Of a DNA stretch of 15,816 nucleotides, positions 1-7,199 are shown in pieces. The stretch's first letter is position 1, and every line of letters starts with the position of its first letter. The stretch spans positions 1 to 15,816 of the forward strand of contig QFOT01000037.1 in NCBI GenBank assembly GCA_003241285.1, in the 5' to 3' direction. The notes under the pieces are model-generated. The model was not told where the DNA came from. It did no database searches and was given only the letters and a program-made list of their open reading frames with translations. This stretch comes from Micavibrio aeruginosavorus. Its GTDB lineage: Bacteria > Pseudomonadota > Alphaproteobacteria > Micavibrionales > Micavibrionaceae. The position numbers were made by a program, and so were the translations under genes.

Positions 1-494
1 ATATCGGTTTTACCTCCGTTATGGTCGAGACAGATAAGTTGGAAGACGGCCAAGTTCAACTTCTTTCAACTGACAACGTCGTCGTCCTGCCTGTCGATAC
101 CGTTGTGCGTATTCAGGTGACGGCTTCCGATGTCCTTCACTCTTTCGCCGTTCCAGCCTTCGGGATCAAGGTCGATGCCGTCCCGGGTCGTCTGAACGAA
201 ACATGGGCGAAGATCGAAAAACCGGGCGTTTATTACGGCCAGTGTTCGGAGCTTTGCGGTAAGGATCACGGCTTTATGCCGATCGAAGTCCATGCCGTTT
301 CGAAAGAAGATTTTGCGAAATGGGTCGTGGAAAAAGGCGGCAAGATGCCGGCACCTGTAGCTGCAGAAGCTCCGGTTTCTGAAGTTCCAGCCAACACTGA
401 CGACAAAATTCAATCGCCGAAAGAAGAAGGCCAGCCCGTTGCAACACCTGTAACCCCGGCGACACCTGCGACTTCCGGCGAAGATGGACAATAA
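1..494 (+). CDS. coxB: cytochrome c oxidase subunit II, C-terminal part (left edge cut)
   Basis: Subunit II of an aa3-type oxidase; its periplasmic cupredoxin domain carries the binuclear CuA centre that takes electrons from cytochrome c. The reading frame is open from base 3, so the N-terminus and the two membrane helices lie outside the window. Counting from the Met at base 21, the CuA ligands are all visible: His40 in DVLHSFAVP, then Cys75, Glu77, Cys79, His83 and Met86 in the CSELCGKDHGFM loop. After the cupredoxin fold there is a tail of about 50 residues rich in Ala, Pro, Glu and Thr, which looks disordered and carries no cytochrome c CXXCH motif. coxA follows after 38 bases, so the two are very likely co-transcribed. 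Identification is firm; only the missing N-terminus limits it. Confidence 0.97.
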   Translation, partial: IGFTSVMVETDKLEDGQVQLLSTDNVVVLPVDTVVRIQVTASDVLHSFAVPAFGIKVDAVPGRLNETWAKIEKPGVYYGQCSELCGKDHGFMPIEVHAVSKEDFAKWVVEKGGKMPAPVAAEAPVSEVPANTDDKIQSPKEEGQPVATPVTPATPATSGEDGQ

Positions 495-532
495 TCACCA
501 CTAAAATATATCAAGACCTAAAAGGACTACAC

Positions 533-2146
533 ATGACTGCTGTTGCACATGATGATCATCATCACGATGATCACAAGCCCGGTTTCTTCACACGTTGGTT
601 TATGTCGACCAACCATAAGGATATCGGAACGCTCTATATCATCTTCTCGATTTTCGCGGGCCTTATCGGCGGTTTCTTCTCCGTTTTGATGCGGGCGGAA
701 CTTCAGGAACCGGGAATGCAGATCCTGACGATGATGTCGGACAATCCGGGGCAGATGTGGAATGTCTGGATCACGGCGCACGGCCTGATCATGGTTTTCT
801 TCGTCGTTATGCCGGGCCTTATCGGCGGTTTCGGCAACTGGTTCGTGCCTCTCATGATCGGTGCACCGGATATGGCCTTCCCGCGCCTTAACAACATCTC
901 TTTCTGGCTGATCGTTCCGGCGTTTATGCTTCTCGTCGCTTCCACCATGATCGGGCCCGGCGCAGGTACTGGCTGGACGGTTTATCCGCCGCTCTCTTCC
1001 AAACTCGGCCACCCTGATATGTCGGTTGATATGGCGATTTTCGCCCTTCACTTGGCGGGTGCGTCATCCATTCTCGGCGCGGCAAACTTTATCACCACTA
1101 TCTTCAACATGCGCGCCCCGGGCATGACTTTGCACAAAATGCCTCTCTTCGTTTGGGGTATGCTGGTCACGGCCTTCTTGCTGGTTCTCTCCGTTCCGGT
1201 TCTTGGCGGCGCGATCACGATGCTTTTGACGGACCGCAATTTCGGCACCTCCTTCTTCAACCCTGAAGGCGGCGGCGACCCGATCCTGTACCAGCACTTG
1301 TTCTGGTTCTTCGGTCACCCTGAAGTCTACATCATGATCTTGCCGGCTTTCGGTATCATCTCCCATATCGTCTCGACCTTCTCGAAAAAACCGGTCTTCG
1401 GTTACCTCGGGATGGCCTATGCGATGGTGTCTATCGGCGTCGTCGGTTTCGTCGTCTGGGCTCACCACATGTACACAACAGGTATCTCCGTCGATACCCG
1501 CGCCTACTTTACAGCGGCCACGTTGATTATCGCGGTTCCGACAGGGATCAAGATCTTCTCATGGATCGCCACAATGTGGGGCGGCTCTATCGAGTTTAAA
1601 ACCCCGATGCTCTGGGCAATCGGCTTCATCTTCCTCTTCACCGTTGGCGGCGTCACAGGCGTTGTTCTGGCGAATGCGGGATCAGATGTTGCTTTCCATG
1701 ACACATATTATGTCGTCGCTCACTTCCACTACGTTCTGTCACTTGGTGCGGTCTTCGCCCTCTTCGCAGGCTACTATTACTGGATCGGCAAAATCTCCGG
1801 TCGCCAGTATCCGGAATGGGCAGGCAAACTCCACTTCTTCGCGACCTTCATCGGCGTCAACCTGACCTTCTTCCCGATGCACTTCCTCGGGATGGCAGGT
1901 ATGCCGCGCCGTATTCCGGATTACACCCCGGCCTATGAATATTGGAACACGATGGCGTCTTACGGAGCCTATATCTCCTTTGCCTCTACCATCTTTTTCG
2001 TGTTCCTCGCTTTCTACACGATGTTCTTCGGTCGCAAAGTTCCGGGCAATTACTGGAATGTCCGCCCGAATGTCATGACTCTGGAATGGACGGTCTCAAG
2101 CCCTCCTCCATTCCACCAGTTCGATATTCAACCGAAGGTGAATTAA
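533..2146 (+). CDS. coxA: cytochrome c oxidase subunit I (aa3 type)
   Basis: Catalytic subunit of the proton-pumping aa3 oxidase in the inner membrane; it reduces O2 at a heme a3-CuB site. The 537-aa length is normal for the family. Ligands by family alignment are His83 and His399 for heme a, His397 for heme a3, and His262, His311 and His312 for CuB. Tyr266 in GHPEVY is the residue that cross-links to His262. The D-channel entry (Asp113, Asn102, Asn120), its terminal Glu264 and the K-channel Lys340 are all present, which marks a type A1 heme-copper oxidase. The N-terminus has a His/Asp-rich stretch (residues 6-14). The start is supported by AAAGGA at 521-526, six bases before the ATG. The gene is also known as ctaD. 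Confidence 0.99.
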   Translation: MTAVAHDDHHHDDHKPGFFTRWFMSTNHKDIGTLYIIFSIFAGLIGGFFSVLMRAELQEPGMQILTMMSDNPGQMWNVWITAHGLIMVFFVVMPGLIGGFGNWFVPLMIGAPDMAFPRLNNISFWLIVPAFMLLVASTMIGPGAGTGWTVYPPLSSKLGHPDMSVDMAIFALHLAGASSILGAANFITTIFNMRAPGMTLHKMPLFVWGMLVTAFLLVLSVPVLGGAITMLLTDRNFGTSFFNPEGGGDPILYQHLFWFFGHPEVYIMILPAFGIISHIVSTFSKKPVFGYLGMAYAMVSIGVVGFVVWAHHMYTTGISVDTRAYFTAATLIIAVPTGIKIFSWIATMWGGSIEFKTPMLWAIGFIFLFTVGGVTGVVLANAGSDVAFHDTYYVVAHFHYVLSLGAVFALFAGYYYWIGKISGRQYPEWAGKLHFFATFIGVNLTFFPMHFLGMAGMPRRIPDYTPAYEYWNTMASYGAYISFASTIFFVFLAFYTMFFGRKVPGNYWNVRPNVMTLEWTVSSPPPFHQFDIQPKVN

Positions 2147-2163
2147 TCCGCACGGATTAATCC

Positions 2164-2183
2164 ATCCCTGCGAAAGCAGGGAT
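2164..2183. repeat. short palindromic repeat with GAAA loop, copy 1
   Basis: Two 8-base arms, ATCCCTGC and GCAGGGAT, are separated by GAAA, giving a perfect hairpin with a GNRA-type tetraloop, followed by CT. A sister copy lies at 6800-6819 with one compensated base pair. It sits between the coxA stop and the coxA terminator. Palindromes of this general form are dispersed in intergenic DNA of many proteobacteria; calling it REP-like is inference from two copies. Confidence 0.7.
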
Positions 2184-2200
2184 CTAAGGCAAATAAAACC

Positions 2201-2257
2201 AAAGGCCCCGCATGTCCTCCGAAGCTTTAAACGTAGGAGGAAAAGGGGCCTTTCTTT
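2201..2257 (+). terminator. rho-independent terminator after coxA
   Basis: Outer stem AAAGGCCCC (2201-2209) pairs with GGGGCCTTT (2245-2253), and an inner stem TCCTCC (2215-2220) pairs with GGAGGA (2236-2241). The T-rich stretch TTTCTTT runs through 2251-2257, sharing the closing arm. It would end the coxB-coxA transcript before ilvA, so the downstream genes need their own promoter or depend on read-through. Confidence 0.8.
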
Positions 2258-2285
2258 ATGCCTATGACTGACGCTATAAAGAAGC

Positions 2286-3815
2286 ATGAGCCCAACACTA
2301 CAAGAGCAACTCTTCTCCGAAATCCTGCGCGCCCGCACCCGCGTTTATCGCGTCGGGCAGCCGACGCCTTTGCAGCAGATTAAAGTCCCGTCTGTCGAGG
2401 CCGAAATTTATATTAAACGCGAGGACCTTTCGCCGATCAACGCCTATAAATGGCGCGGCGCGTATAATGCGACCGCCTATCTGAACGAAACCAAGGGCAC
2501 GAAAACGGTGGTTGCGGCCTCTGCCGGAAACCATGCGCAAGGCGTGGCACTCGCTGCCAAACTCTTAGGCATTTCGGCAAAAATATTTATGCCGACCCCA
2601 ACCCCGATGATGAAACAGAATGCCGTGAAACTTCACGGCGGCGATAATGTCGAAATCGTGCTGGTGGGCGATACTTACGATCACGCATCCGACGCCGCCA
2701 AAAAATATGTCGCCGATACGGGCCATGACTATGTCCATCCTTTCGATGATGTCCATACGATTGCAGGTCAGGCAACGATTGCAGATGAGCTTGTGCTCTC
2801 CGGCGAAGGCCCGTTCGATTACGTTTTTATCCCGATTGGCGGCGGCGGCATGGCGGCGGCGGTATCAAGTTGGCTCAAACTCCATCACCCGAATACAAAA
2901 ATCATCGGCGTCGAAGGCATCGACCAAGCCAGCATGAAAGCGGCGATTGGCAACGGCGCACCCGTTACACTCAATAATATAGATGCTTTCTGTGACGGCA
3001 CCGCCGTGAAACGCGTGGGCGATAAAACTTTTGAACTCTGCCGCGATAACATTGATGATTATATCACCGTCACTAACGAAGAAGTCTGCGCCGCAATCCA
3101 GCAATACTGGGAAACCAAGCGCGTCATCCCGGAACCATCAGGTGCGATGGGCCTCGCAGGATTAATCCAATATGCGCAAAGCCATCCCGAAACGAAGGGC
3201 AAAAAACTCCTGACCATTCTCTGCGGCGCCAATATGGATTTCGGCAAGCTCGCGACCATTTCCAGCCAGTCCGCTGTTGGCGCACATCGCCGCCGCTATT
3301 TACGTTTTCATCTTGATGAAAAACACGGCTCGCTCCTTAATATCCTCGAACAGAAATTCCCCGATATTAATGTTACCGAATTCCAATACGGCAAGACATC
3401 AAACACGCAAGGATTCCCGGTGATCGCCTTCGAAGCATCGCCGGAGCGCATGAGCCATCTCGACGACGATCTGAAAAAAAGCGGCATTCCGTTTGAAGAC
3501 GTGACAGGCGACCCGGATGTCCGCTACCGCATTATCAATTACAACCCGGCCCTCTTCAGCCTGCCGGAATTGCTGCATGTCCATTTCCCCGAACGCAAAG
3601 GCGCGCTTCGCGATTTCATGCGCCGGATTTCTTCCGTCTCAAATGTTGTCTATTTCAACTACGCCTATTCCGGCGAAAGCATAGGCCGCGCTCTTATGGG
3701 CTTTGAATTCGCCAGTGAAACCGACAAGGCGCAGTTTTTTGAGTTAATCAAAAACACGCCTGTCGATTGCAGCCCAGTGGACGCCGACACCCAGAAACGG
3801 ATTTTGGCGCATTAA
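2286..3815 (+). CDS. ilvA: threonine dehydratase, biosynthetic (IlvA)
   Basis: PLP enzyme of the cytoplasm that deaminates L-threonine to 2-oxobutanoate, the first committed step of isoleucine synthesis. The 509-aa length is close to the long, allosteric IlvA class. The catalytic domain spans about residues 1-325. It shows the PLP lysine Lys55 in NAYKWRGA (many homologues have Ser-Phe before this Lys), the substrate loop ASAGNHAQG (78-86), the glycine-rich phosphate loop GGGG (185-188), PEPSGAMGL (283-291) and CGANMDF (313-319). Two ACT-like regulatory repeats follow, about 336-415 and 425-505, so isoleucine feedback is likely. No in-frame start lies further upstream, and the ATG has only a weak AAGAAG directly before it. 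The gene is an unrelated metabolic gene inside the cox cluster, bracketed by intergenic palindromes. Confidence 0.96.
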   Translation: MSPTLQEQLFSEILRARTRVYRVGQPTPLQQIKVPSVEAEIYIKREDLSPINAYKWRGAYNATAYLNETKGTKTVVAASAGNHAQGVALAAKLLGISAKIFMPTPTPMMKQNAVKLHGGDNVEIVLVGDTYDHASDAAKKYVADTGHDYVHPFDDVHTIAGQATIADELVLSGEGPFDYVFIPIGGGGMAAAVSSWLKLHHPNTKIIGVEGIDQASMKAAIGNGAPVTLNNIDAFCDGTAVKRVGDKTFELCRDNIDDYITVTNEEVCAAIQQYWETKRVIPEPSGAMGLAGLIQYAQSHPETKGKKLLTILCGANMDFGKLATISSQSAVGAHRRRYLRFHLDEKHGSLLNILEQKFPDINVTEFQYGKTSNTQGFPVIAFEASPERMSHLDDDLKKSGIPFEDVTGDPDVRYRIINYNPALFSLPELLHVHFPERKGALRDFMRRISSVSNVVYFNYAYSGESIGRALMGFEFASETDKAQFFELIKNTPVDCSPVDADTQKRILAH

Positions 3816-3821
3816 CCTATT

Positions 3822-3854
3822 TGTCCTGCTGAAAGAGAGAAGCTCAGGATGACA
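3822..3854. repeat. imperfect palindromic intergenic repeat
   Basis: TGTCCTG (3822-3828) opposes CAGGATGACA (3845-3854) across a purine-rich centre, giving an imperfect inverted repeat. Its reverse complement begins TGTCATCCTGAGC, a form of dispersed intergenic repeat known from many proteobacterial genomes. It fills most of the 53-base ilvA-ctaB gap. Only one copy is visible here, so repeat status is inference. Confidence 0.45.
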
Positions 3855-3868
3855 GATTAGTTTTTTCT

Positions 3869-4771
3869 ATGCTAAAAGAAGCCATGGAAACTTCCGAAAT
3901 TACCGTCACTACAGACTCAAAAGTCCGCGATTTCTATGCTTTGCTCAAGCCCAAAGTGATGAGCCTCGTCGTCTTTATCGGTTTTGCCGGCTACTGGATC
4001 GCGCCGGGACGCGAAGAGCTTCATCCCTTTCTCGCCGCTGTCGGCATTTTTGCTCTTGCGTTAGGCGCAGGTGCCTCCGGTGCTTTCAATATGTGGTTTG
4101 AACGCGACATCGATATCCTGATGAATAGAACCAAAAACCGTCCGTTGCCTCTGGGTAAAATCATGCCCGACGACGCGCTCGGTTTCTCCATCATCATGAC
4201 GATTATCGCAGTCATGCTGATGGGTATGACCACCAACTGGATGGCGGCGGGAATTCTTGCCTTCGCCAGTTTCTTTTATGTGATTATCTACACCGTCTGG
4301 CTTAAACGCATCACGCCGCAAAATATCGTCATCGGCGGCGCAGCCGGAGCCTTTCCGCCCATGGTCGGCTGGGCGATGGTGACGGGCGATATTTCCCTCG
4401 CCAGCGTCATTCTCTTTTTAATCGTGTTCCTGTGGACGCCGCCGCATTTCTGGGCGCTCGCTCTCTTTGCCAATGAGGATTACAAACGCGCAAACATCCC
4501 GATGATGCCGGTCGTCGTAGGTGATAAAAAGACCAAGATCCAGATGCTCGTTTATACGCTTATCCTGTTCCCGGTCGCGGTTGCGCCTTATTTCCTCGGT
4601 TTTGCTGGCTGGATCTACGGAATCTCTTCAACCGCCCTCGGTCTTTTCTTTATCTATACCTCTATCAAGGTTATAAAGGATGAGACGCTGAAATCCGCGA
4701 AACTGATGTTCGGCTTTAGCGTTTTCTATCTCTTCGCCATCTTTCTGGCCTTGATGATGGATTACAAATAA
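3869..4771 (+). CDS. ctaB: protoheme IX farnesyltransferase (heme O synthase)
   Basis: Integral membrane prenyltransferase of the UbiA family that attaches a farnesyl group to heme B, giving heme O, the precursor of heme A for the oxidase. At 300 aa it has the usual size, with about eight to nine hydrophobic segments. The first prenyl-diphosphate motif is at residues 74-92, from Asn74 through RDID to RTKNRP. Here Glu78 stands where an Asp is usual. The second conserved stretch, YTVWLKR then NIVIGG, covers 141-157, and WTPPHFWALA lies at 189-198. The start is uncertain: no Shine-Dalgarno precedes 3869, and the in-frame ATG at 3884 has an AAAAGAAG stretch just before it, which would shorten the protein by five residues. 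The gene is also called cyoE or ctaB; context favours ctaB. Confidence 0.96.
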   Translation: MLKEAMETSEITVTTDSKVRDFYALLKPKVMSLVVFIGFAGYWIAPGREELHPFLAAVGIFALALGAGASGAFNMWFERDIDILMNRTKNRPLPLGKIMPDDALGFSIIMTIIAVMLMGMTTNWMAAGILAFASFFYVIIYTVWLKRITPQNIVIGGAAGAFPPMVGWAMVTGDISLASVILFLIVFLWTPPHFWALALFANEDYKRANIPMMPVVVGDKKTKIQMLVYTLILFPVAVAPYFLGFAGWIYGISSTALGLFFIYTSIKVIKDETLKSAKLMFGFSVFYLFAIFLALMMDYK

Positions 4772-4787
4772 TATGGTAGGATAGATC

Positions 4788-4919
4788 ATGGCCATCACTA
4801 AACTTCACAAAGAAAAATTCAGGAAAAATATCGTGGTCCTCGCCATCGTGATCGGCTTTATGATGCTGATCTGGGCGATCACGATTTTGAAAATCAGGGA
4901 ATATGGAGTTGTGCCATGA
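4788..4919 (+). CDS. small one-helix membrane protein, CoxF-like
   Basis: A 43-residue protein beginning MAITKLHKEKFRKN and ending EYGVVP. A basic cytoplasm-like head (residues 5-13) is followed by one hydrophobic helix (about 14-34) and a very short tail. The start is preceded by TAGGATAG, a reasonable ribosome site. It lies 16 bases after ctaB, and its stop overlaps the next start as ATGA. Small single-helix proteins, often named CoxF, occupy this ctaB-ctaG position in alphaproteobacterial oxidase operons and are thought to help assembly. Position, size and topology support this; the sequence has no diagnostic motif, so the CoxF label is inference. Confidence 0.75.
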   Translation: MAITKLHKEKFRKNIVVLAIVIGFMMLIWAITILKIREYGVVP

Positions 4920-5221
4920 AATACATGATCGCCGCTTTAATGTTACTGACACCACCCGCTTTTGCTGACACGCTTGAGCTTTATCCTAAGTCCCGCAGCA
5001 CTTATCAGGATAAATTCGACGCAACAACCGAACGCTATGAAGTAGATAAACGCGCCTATGTGGACGATCTCTACGAGAATAAGGCCGAAGGCGGCAAACG
5101 CGCTTCATCCAGAGAACGCATGCTGCCGGAGGGCGAGGTGAACGCCATTCTCGATGCCCAGGGCAATTCATCCAGCGACAATATTCCCGCCGCGCCGCCG
5201 CAACCAGCTCCTGCACAATGA
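4916..5221 (+). CDS. small exported protein of unknown function in the cox operon
   Basis: The family was not recognised. It is a 101-aa protein with a Sec signal peptide: short charged start, hydrophobic core (about residues 4-13) and a PAFA/D cleavage site after Ala17. The mature part of about 84 residues is highly charged, with many Tyr, Asp, Glu, Lys and Arg between 18 and 70 and probably helical. It ends in a Pro/Ala-rich tail (91-101). It has no Cys and no His, so it is unlikely to bind copper itself. GGAG about seven bases before the ATG supports the start. It overlaps the upstream 43-aa gene and downstream ctaG by ATGA at both ends, so it is almost certainly translated with them. An accessory role in oxidase assembly is inferred from this wiring only. 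Confidence 0.8.
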   Translation: MKYMIAALMLLTPPAFADTLELYPKSRSTYQDKFDATTERYEVDKRAYVDDLYENKAEGGKRASSRERMLPEGEVNAILDAQGNSSSDNIPAAPPQPAPAQ

Positions 5222-5826
5222 GTAAAGAGCTGCAGGATAAAAACCGCCGGACCGGACTTGCGGTACTGGCGCTGATTTTAGGCATGCTTATCCTGTCCTA
5301 TGCTTCGGTTCCGCTTTACCGTCTTTTCTGTCAGGTCACAGGTTTTGGCGGCAAGGCCGAAAAGGTCGAAGCCGCAAACGGCGAGATTTTCGACCGCGAA
5401 ATCACGGTTCGCTTCAATTCTGACGTCAATCCGAACCTGCCATGGGATTTCAAGCCCGATACGCCAGAGGTAAAGGTTAAAGTCGGGCAGGAAATGCTGA
5501 TTTCCTTTACCGCGACCAATTTAAGCCGCGAAGCCGCCGCCGGCACCGCTATGTATAATGTGACTCCCGGAGCGGCTGGTAAATATTTCAATAAAACCCA
5601 ATGTTTTTGCTTTAATTATCAATTGATCGCGCCAGGCAGGACCGTTCATTTCCCTGTCGTCTTCTATATCGACCCGAAAATCATGAAAGACCGTGAAAAT
5701 GACGGGCTTAAAACCATCACCCTTTCCTACACTTTTTTCAAAGCGGATAGTCCGGAGCTTGAACAAGCGTTAGAAGCCTTTTACAATGATCCGAAATCGG
5801 CTAATAAAGCCATACCTGTTAATTAA
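5218..5826 (+). CDS. ctaG: cytochrome c oxidase assembly protein CtaG (Cox11)
   Basis: Membrane-anchored periplasmic copper protein that delivers Cu to the CuB site of subunit I. Residues 13-31 form the single N-terminal helix, followed by VPLYRLFCQVTGFGG (31-45) with Cys38. The copper-binding CFCF motif is at 129-132, inside the typical immunoglobulin-like domain that continues through FPVVFYIDP and ends near LSYTFF. At 202 aa it is a normal length. The start overlaps the preceding stop as ATGA, which argues for translational coupling with the 101-aa exported protein. No key residue is missing. Confidence 0.97.
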   Translation: MSKELQDKNRRTGLAVLALILGMLILSYASVPLYRLFCQVTGFGGKAEKVEAANGEIFDREITVRFNSDVNPNLPWDFKPDTPEVKVKVGQEMLISFTATNLSREAAAGTAMYNVTPGAAGKYFNKTQCFCFNYQLIAPGRTVHFPVVFYIDPKIMKDRENDGLKTITLSYTFFKADSPELEQALEAFYNDPKSANKAIPVN

Positions 5827-5855
5827 ACCAGAACCTCAATTAAAGAGTCCCTCCC

Positions 5856-6779
5856 ATGTCCGACGAGATTGAATACGGCACGACCGGCAAACCCCATCCC
5901 TACCATCTGGTAAGACCGAGCATCTGGCCTCTGGCGGCCTCTTTCGCCGCAGGCCTTATGGCGGTTGGCGCGGTTCTTTTCATGCATGACGCCCAGTTCG
6001 GCGAATTCAAAGTCGGCTATAAAGGCTTGGTGGCTGGCCTGCTGTGCGTTCTGGCCTGCATGTTCTTCTGGTGGAAAGACATCATCTATGAAACCGTTTA
6101 TGAAACCGTGCATAACAAGATTACCGAAGTCGGCCTTCGTTACGGCATGGCGCTCTTTATCGCATCCGAAGTAATGTTCTTCGTCGCTTTCTTCTGGGCA
6201 TTTTTTGAAGCAAGCCTCTACCCGAACGAAGCGCATCAGGTTCTTCGCACTGAATATACAAAAGGCGTATGGCCGCCGCCGCAATTCCTCGCCGTACCTC
6301 CTTTCGACCTCCCCCTCATGATGACTCTCGTTCTTCTGCTCTCCGGCTGCACGACGACCTGGGCGCACCATGCTATCCTGAAGAACGACCAGAAAGGCTT
6401 TATCGAAGCGCTGACATATACTGTTATTCTCGGCGTCATCTTCCTCGGTATTCAGATTTTTGAATACACGCATACGACTTTCCCATTTAAAGACAGCGGC
6501 ATCTTCCCGTCGACCTTCTATATGGCGACCGGCTTCCACGGCTTTCACGTTTTTGTCGGCACGATCTTCCTCTTCGTTTGCTTGATGCGGGCTAAAAAAG
6601 GCCAGTTCTCCGCCGAAAAACATTTCGGTTTCGAGGCCGCCGCCTGGTACTGGCACTTCGTTGACGTTGTCTGGCTGTTCCTTTTCGTCGCCATTTACTG
6701 GTGGGGCGGCACGATCGGCGTAGGCGATGTCGAAGCCGCCAGAGCCGCGCACGGCATCGTCCTCCCGGCAGGGCATTAA
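5856..6779 (+). CDS. ctaE: cytochrome c oxidase subunit III
   Basis: Seven-helix structural subunit that stabilises subunit I and helps keep the proton-uptake path active. Family hallmarks are RYGMALFIASEVMFF (residues 95-109, with Glu105 in the membrane), the TGFHGFHVFVGT segment (225-236) and FEAAAWYWHFVDVVWLFLF (259-277). At 307 aa it is slightly long: about 20 extra residues after the last helix form a charged tail. AAAGAG at 5842-5847, eight bases before the ATG, supports the start. ctaG lies 29 bases upstream, and the 60-base gap to the next gene holds a palindromic repeat. The gene is also called coxC. Confidence 0.98.
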   Translation: MSDEIEYGTTGKPHPYHLVRPSIWPLAASFAAGLMAVGAVLFMHDAQFGEFKVGYKGLVAGLLCVLACMFFWWKDIIYETVYETVHNKITEVGLRYGMALFIASEVMFFVAFFWAFFEASLYPNEAHQVLRTEYTKGVWPPPQFLAVPPFDLPLMMTLVLLLSGCTTTWAHHAILKNDQKGFIEALTYTVILGVIFLGIQIFEYTHTTFPFKDSGIFPSTFYMATGFHGFHVFVGTIFLFVCLMRAKKGQFSAEKHFGFEAAAWYWHFVDVVWLFLFVAIYWWGGTIGVGDVEAARAAHGIVLPAGH

Positions 6780-6799
6780 TTAAACAAAACCAGATTGTC

Positions 6800-6819
6800 A
6801 TCCCCGCGAAAGCGGGGAT
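6800..6819. repeat. short palindromic repeat with GAAA loop, copy 2
   Basis: Arms ATCCCCGC and GCGGGGAT around GAAA form a perfect 8-bp hairpin followed by CT, the same layout as at 2164-2183. The one changed pair (C-G here, T-A there) keeps the stem intact. It lies in the gap between ctaE and the DUF983 gene. Confidence 0.75.
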
Positions 6820-6828
6820 CTCTCTATC

Positions 6829-6834
6829 AGGAAG
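6829..6834 (+). promoter_or_regulatory. ribosome binding site that sets the DUF983 gene start
   Basis: AGGAAG lies five bases before the ATG at 6840. The longer open frame from TTG at 6795 would read through the palindromic repeat and has no such site, so the ATG at 6840 is the likely start. Confidence 0.7.
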
Positions 6835-6839
6835 TCGCC

Positions 6840-7199
6840 ATGTCAGATATTTTGCAGTTCGTTACGCAATCCTTTAAATGCAAATGCCCGCGCTGCGGTC
6901 AGGGAGATTTGTTCAAACCCGGCTTTCTCAATCTAAATGAAACCTGTTCATCATGCGGCCTCGATCTGGCGAAGAATGACAGCGCGGACGGCCCTGCCGT
7001 ATTCCTGATCTTCATTCTCGGATTTTTAATCGTGCCGCTCGCGCTTTTAACCGATTCCGTATTCCAGCTTCCGATATGGGTTCATCTCTTTCTGTGGACC
7101 CCTATGTGCCTTGGTATTATCTTCGGCCTTCTGAAACCCATTAAGGCGCTTGTGATTTCGCTGCAATGGAAACACCGCGCGTCGGATTGGAAAAAATGA
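6840..7199 (+). CDS. DUF983 family zinc-ribbon membrane protein
   Basis: A 119-aa membrane protein of the DUF983 family, a conserved companion of alphaproteobacterial cox operons whose biochemical role is unknown to me. The N-terminal cytoplasmic-looking part has a zinc-ribbon pattern: CPRCG with Cys16 and Cys19 (Cys14 is adjacent), then CSSCG with Cys36 and Cys39. The conserved DGPAVF stretch (about residues 49-54) leads into two hydrophobic helices (about 53-73 and 78-98). A basic tail closes the protein. The start at 6840 is chosen on its AGGAAG ribosome site. The stop overlaps the surf1 start as ATGA, which suggests coupled translation and a function linked to heme a or oxidase maturation. 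Confidence 0.88.
   Translation: MSDILQFVTQSFKCKCPRCGQGDLFKPGFLNLNETCSSCGLDLAKNDSADGPAVFLIFILGFLIVPLALLTDSVFQLPIWVHLFLWTPMCLGIIFGLLKPIKALVISLQWKHRASDWKK

Noticed and set aside
527..1051. Open frame on the minus strand opposite coxA
   Set aside because: The translated protein is a mirror of the coxA codons (very rich in Arg, His, Asp and Glu) with no recognisable domain; the sense frame has every oxidase ligand.
5823..6776. Long open frame (317 codons) on the minus strand opposite ctaE
   Set aside because: It is an antisense shadow of a clear subunit III gene. The product is rich in Glu, Arg and His without any family pattern, and no ribosome site precedes it.
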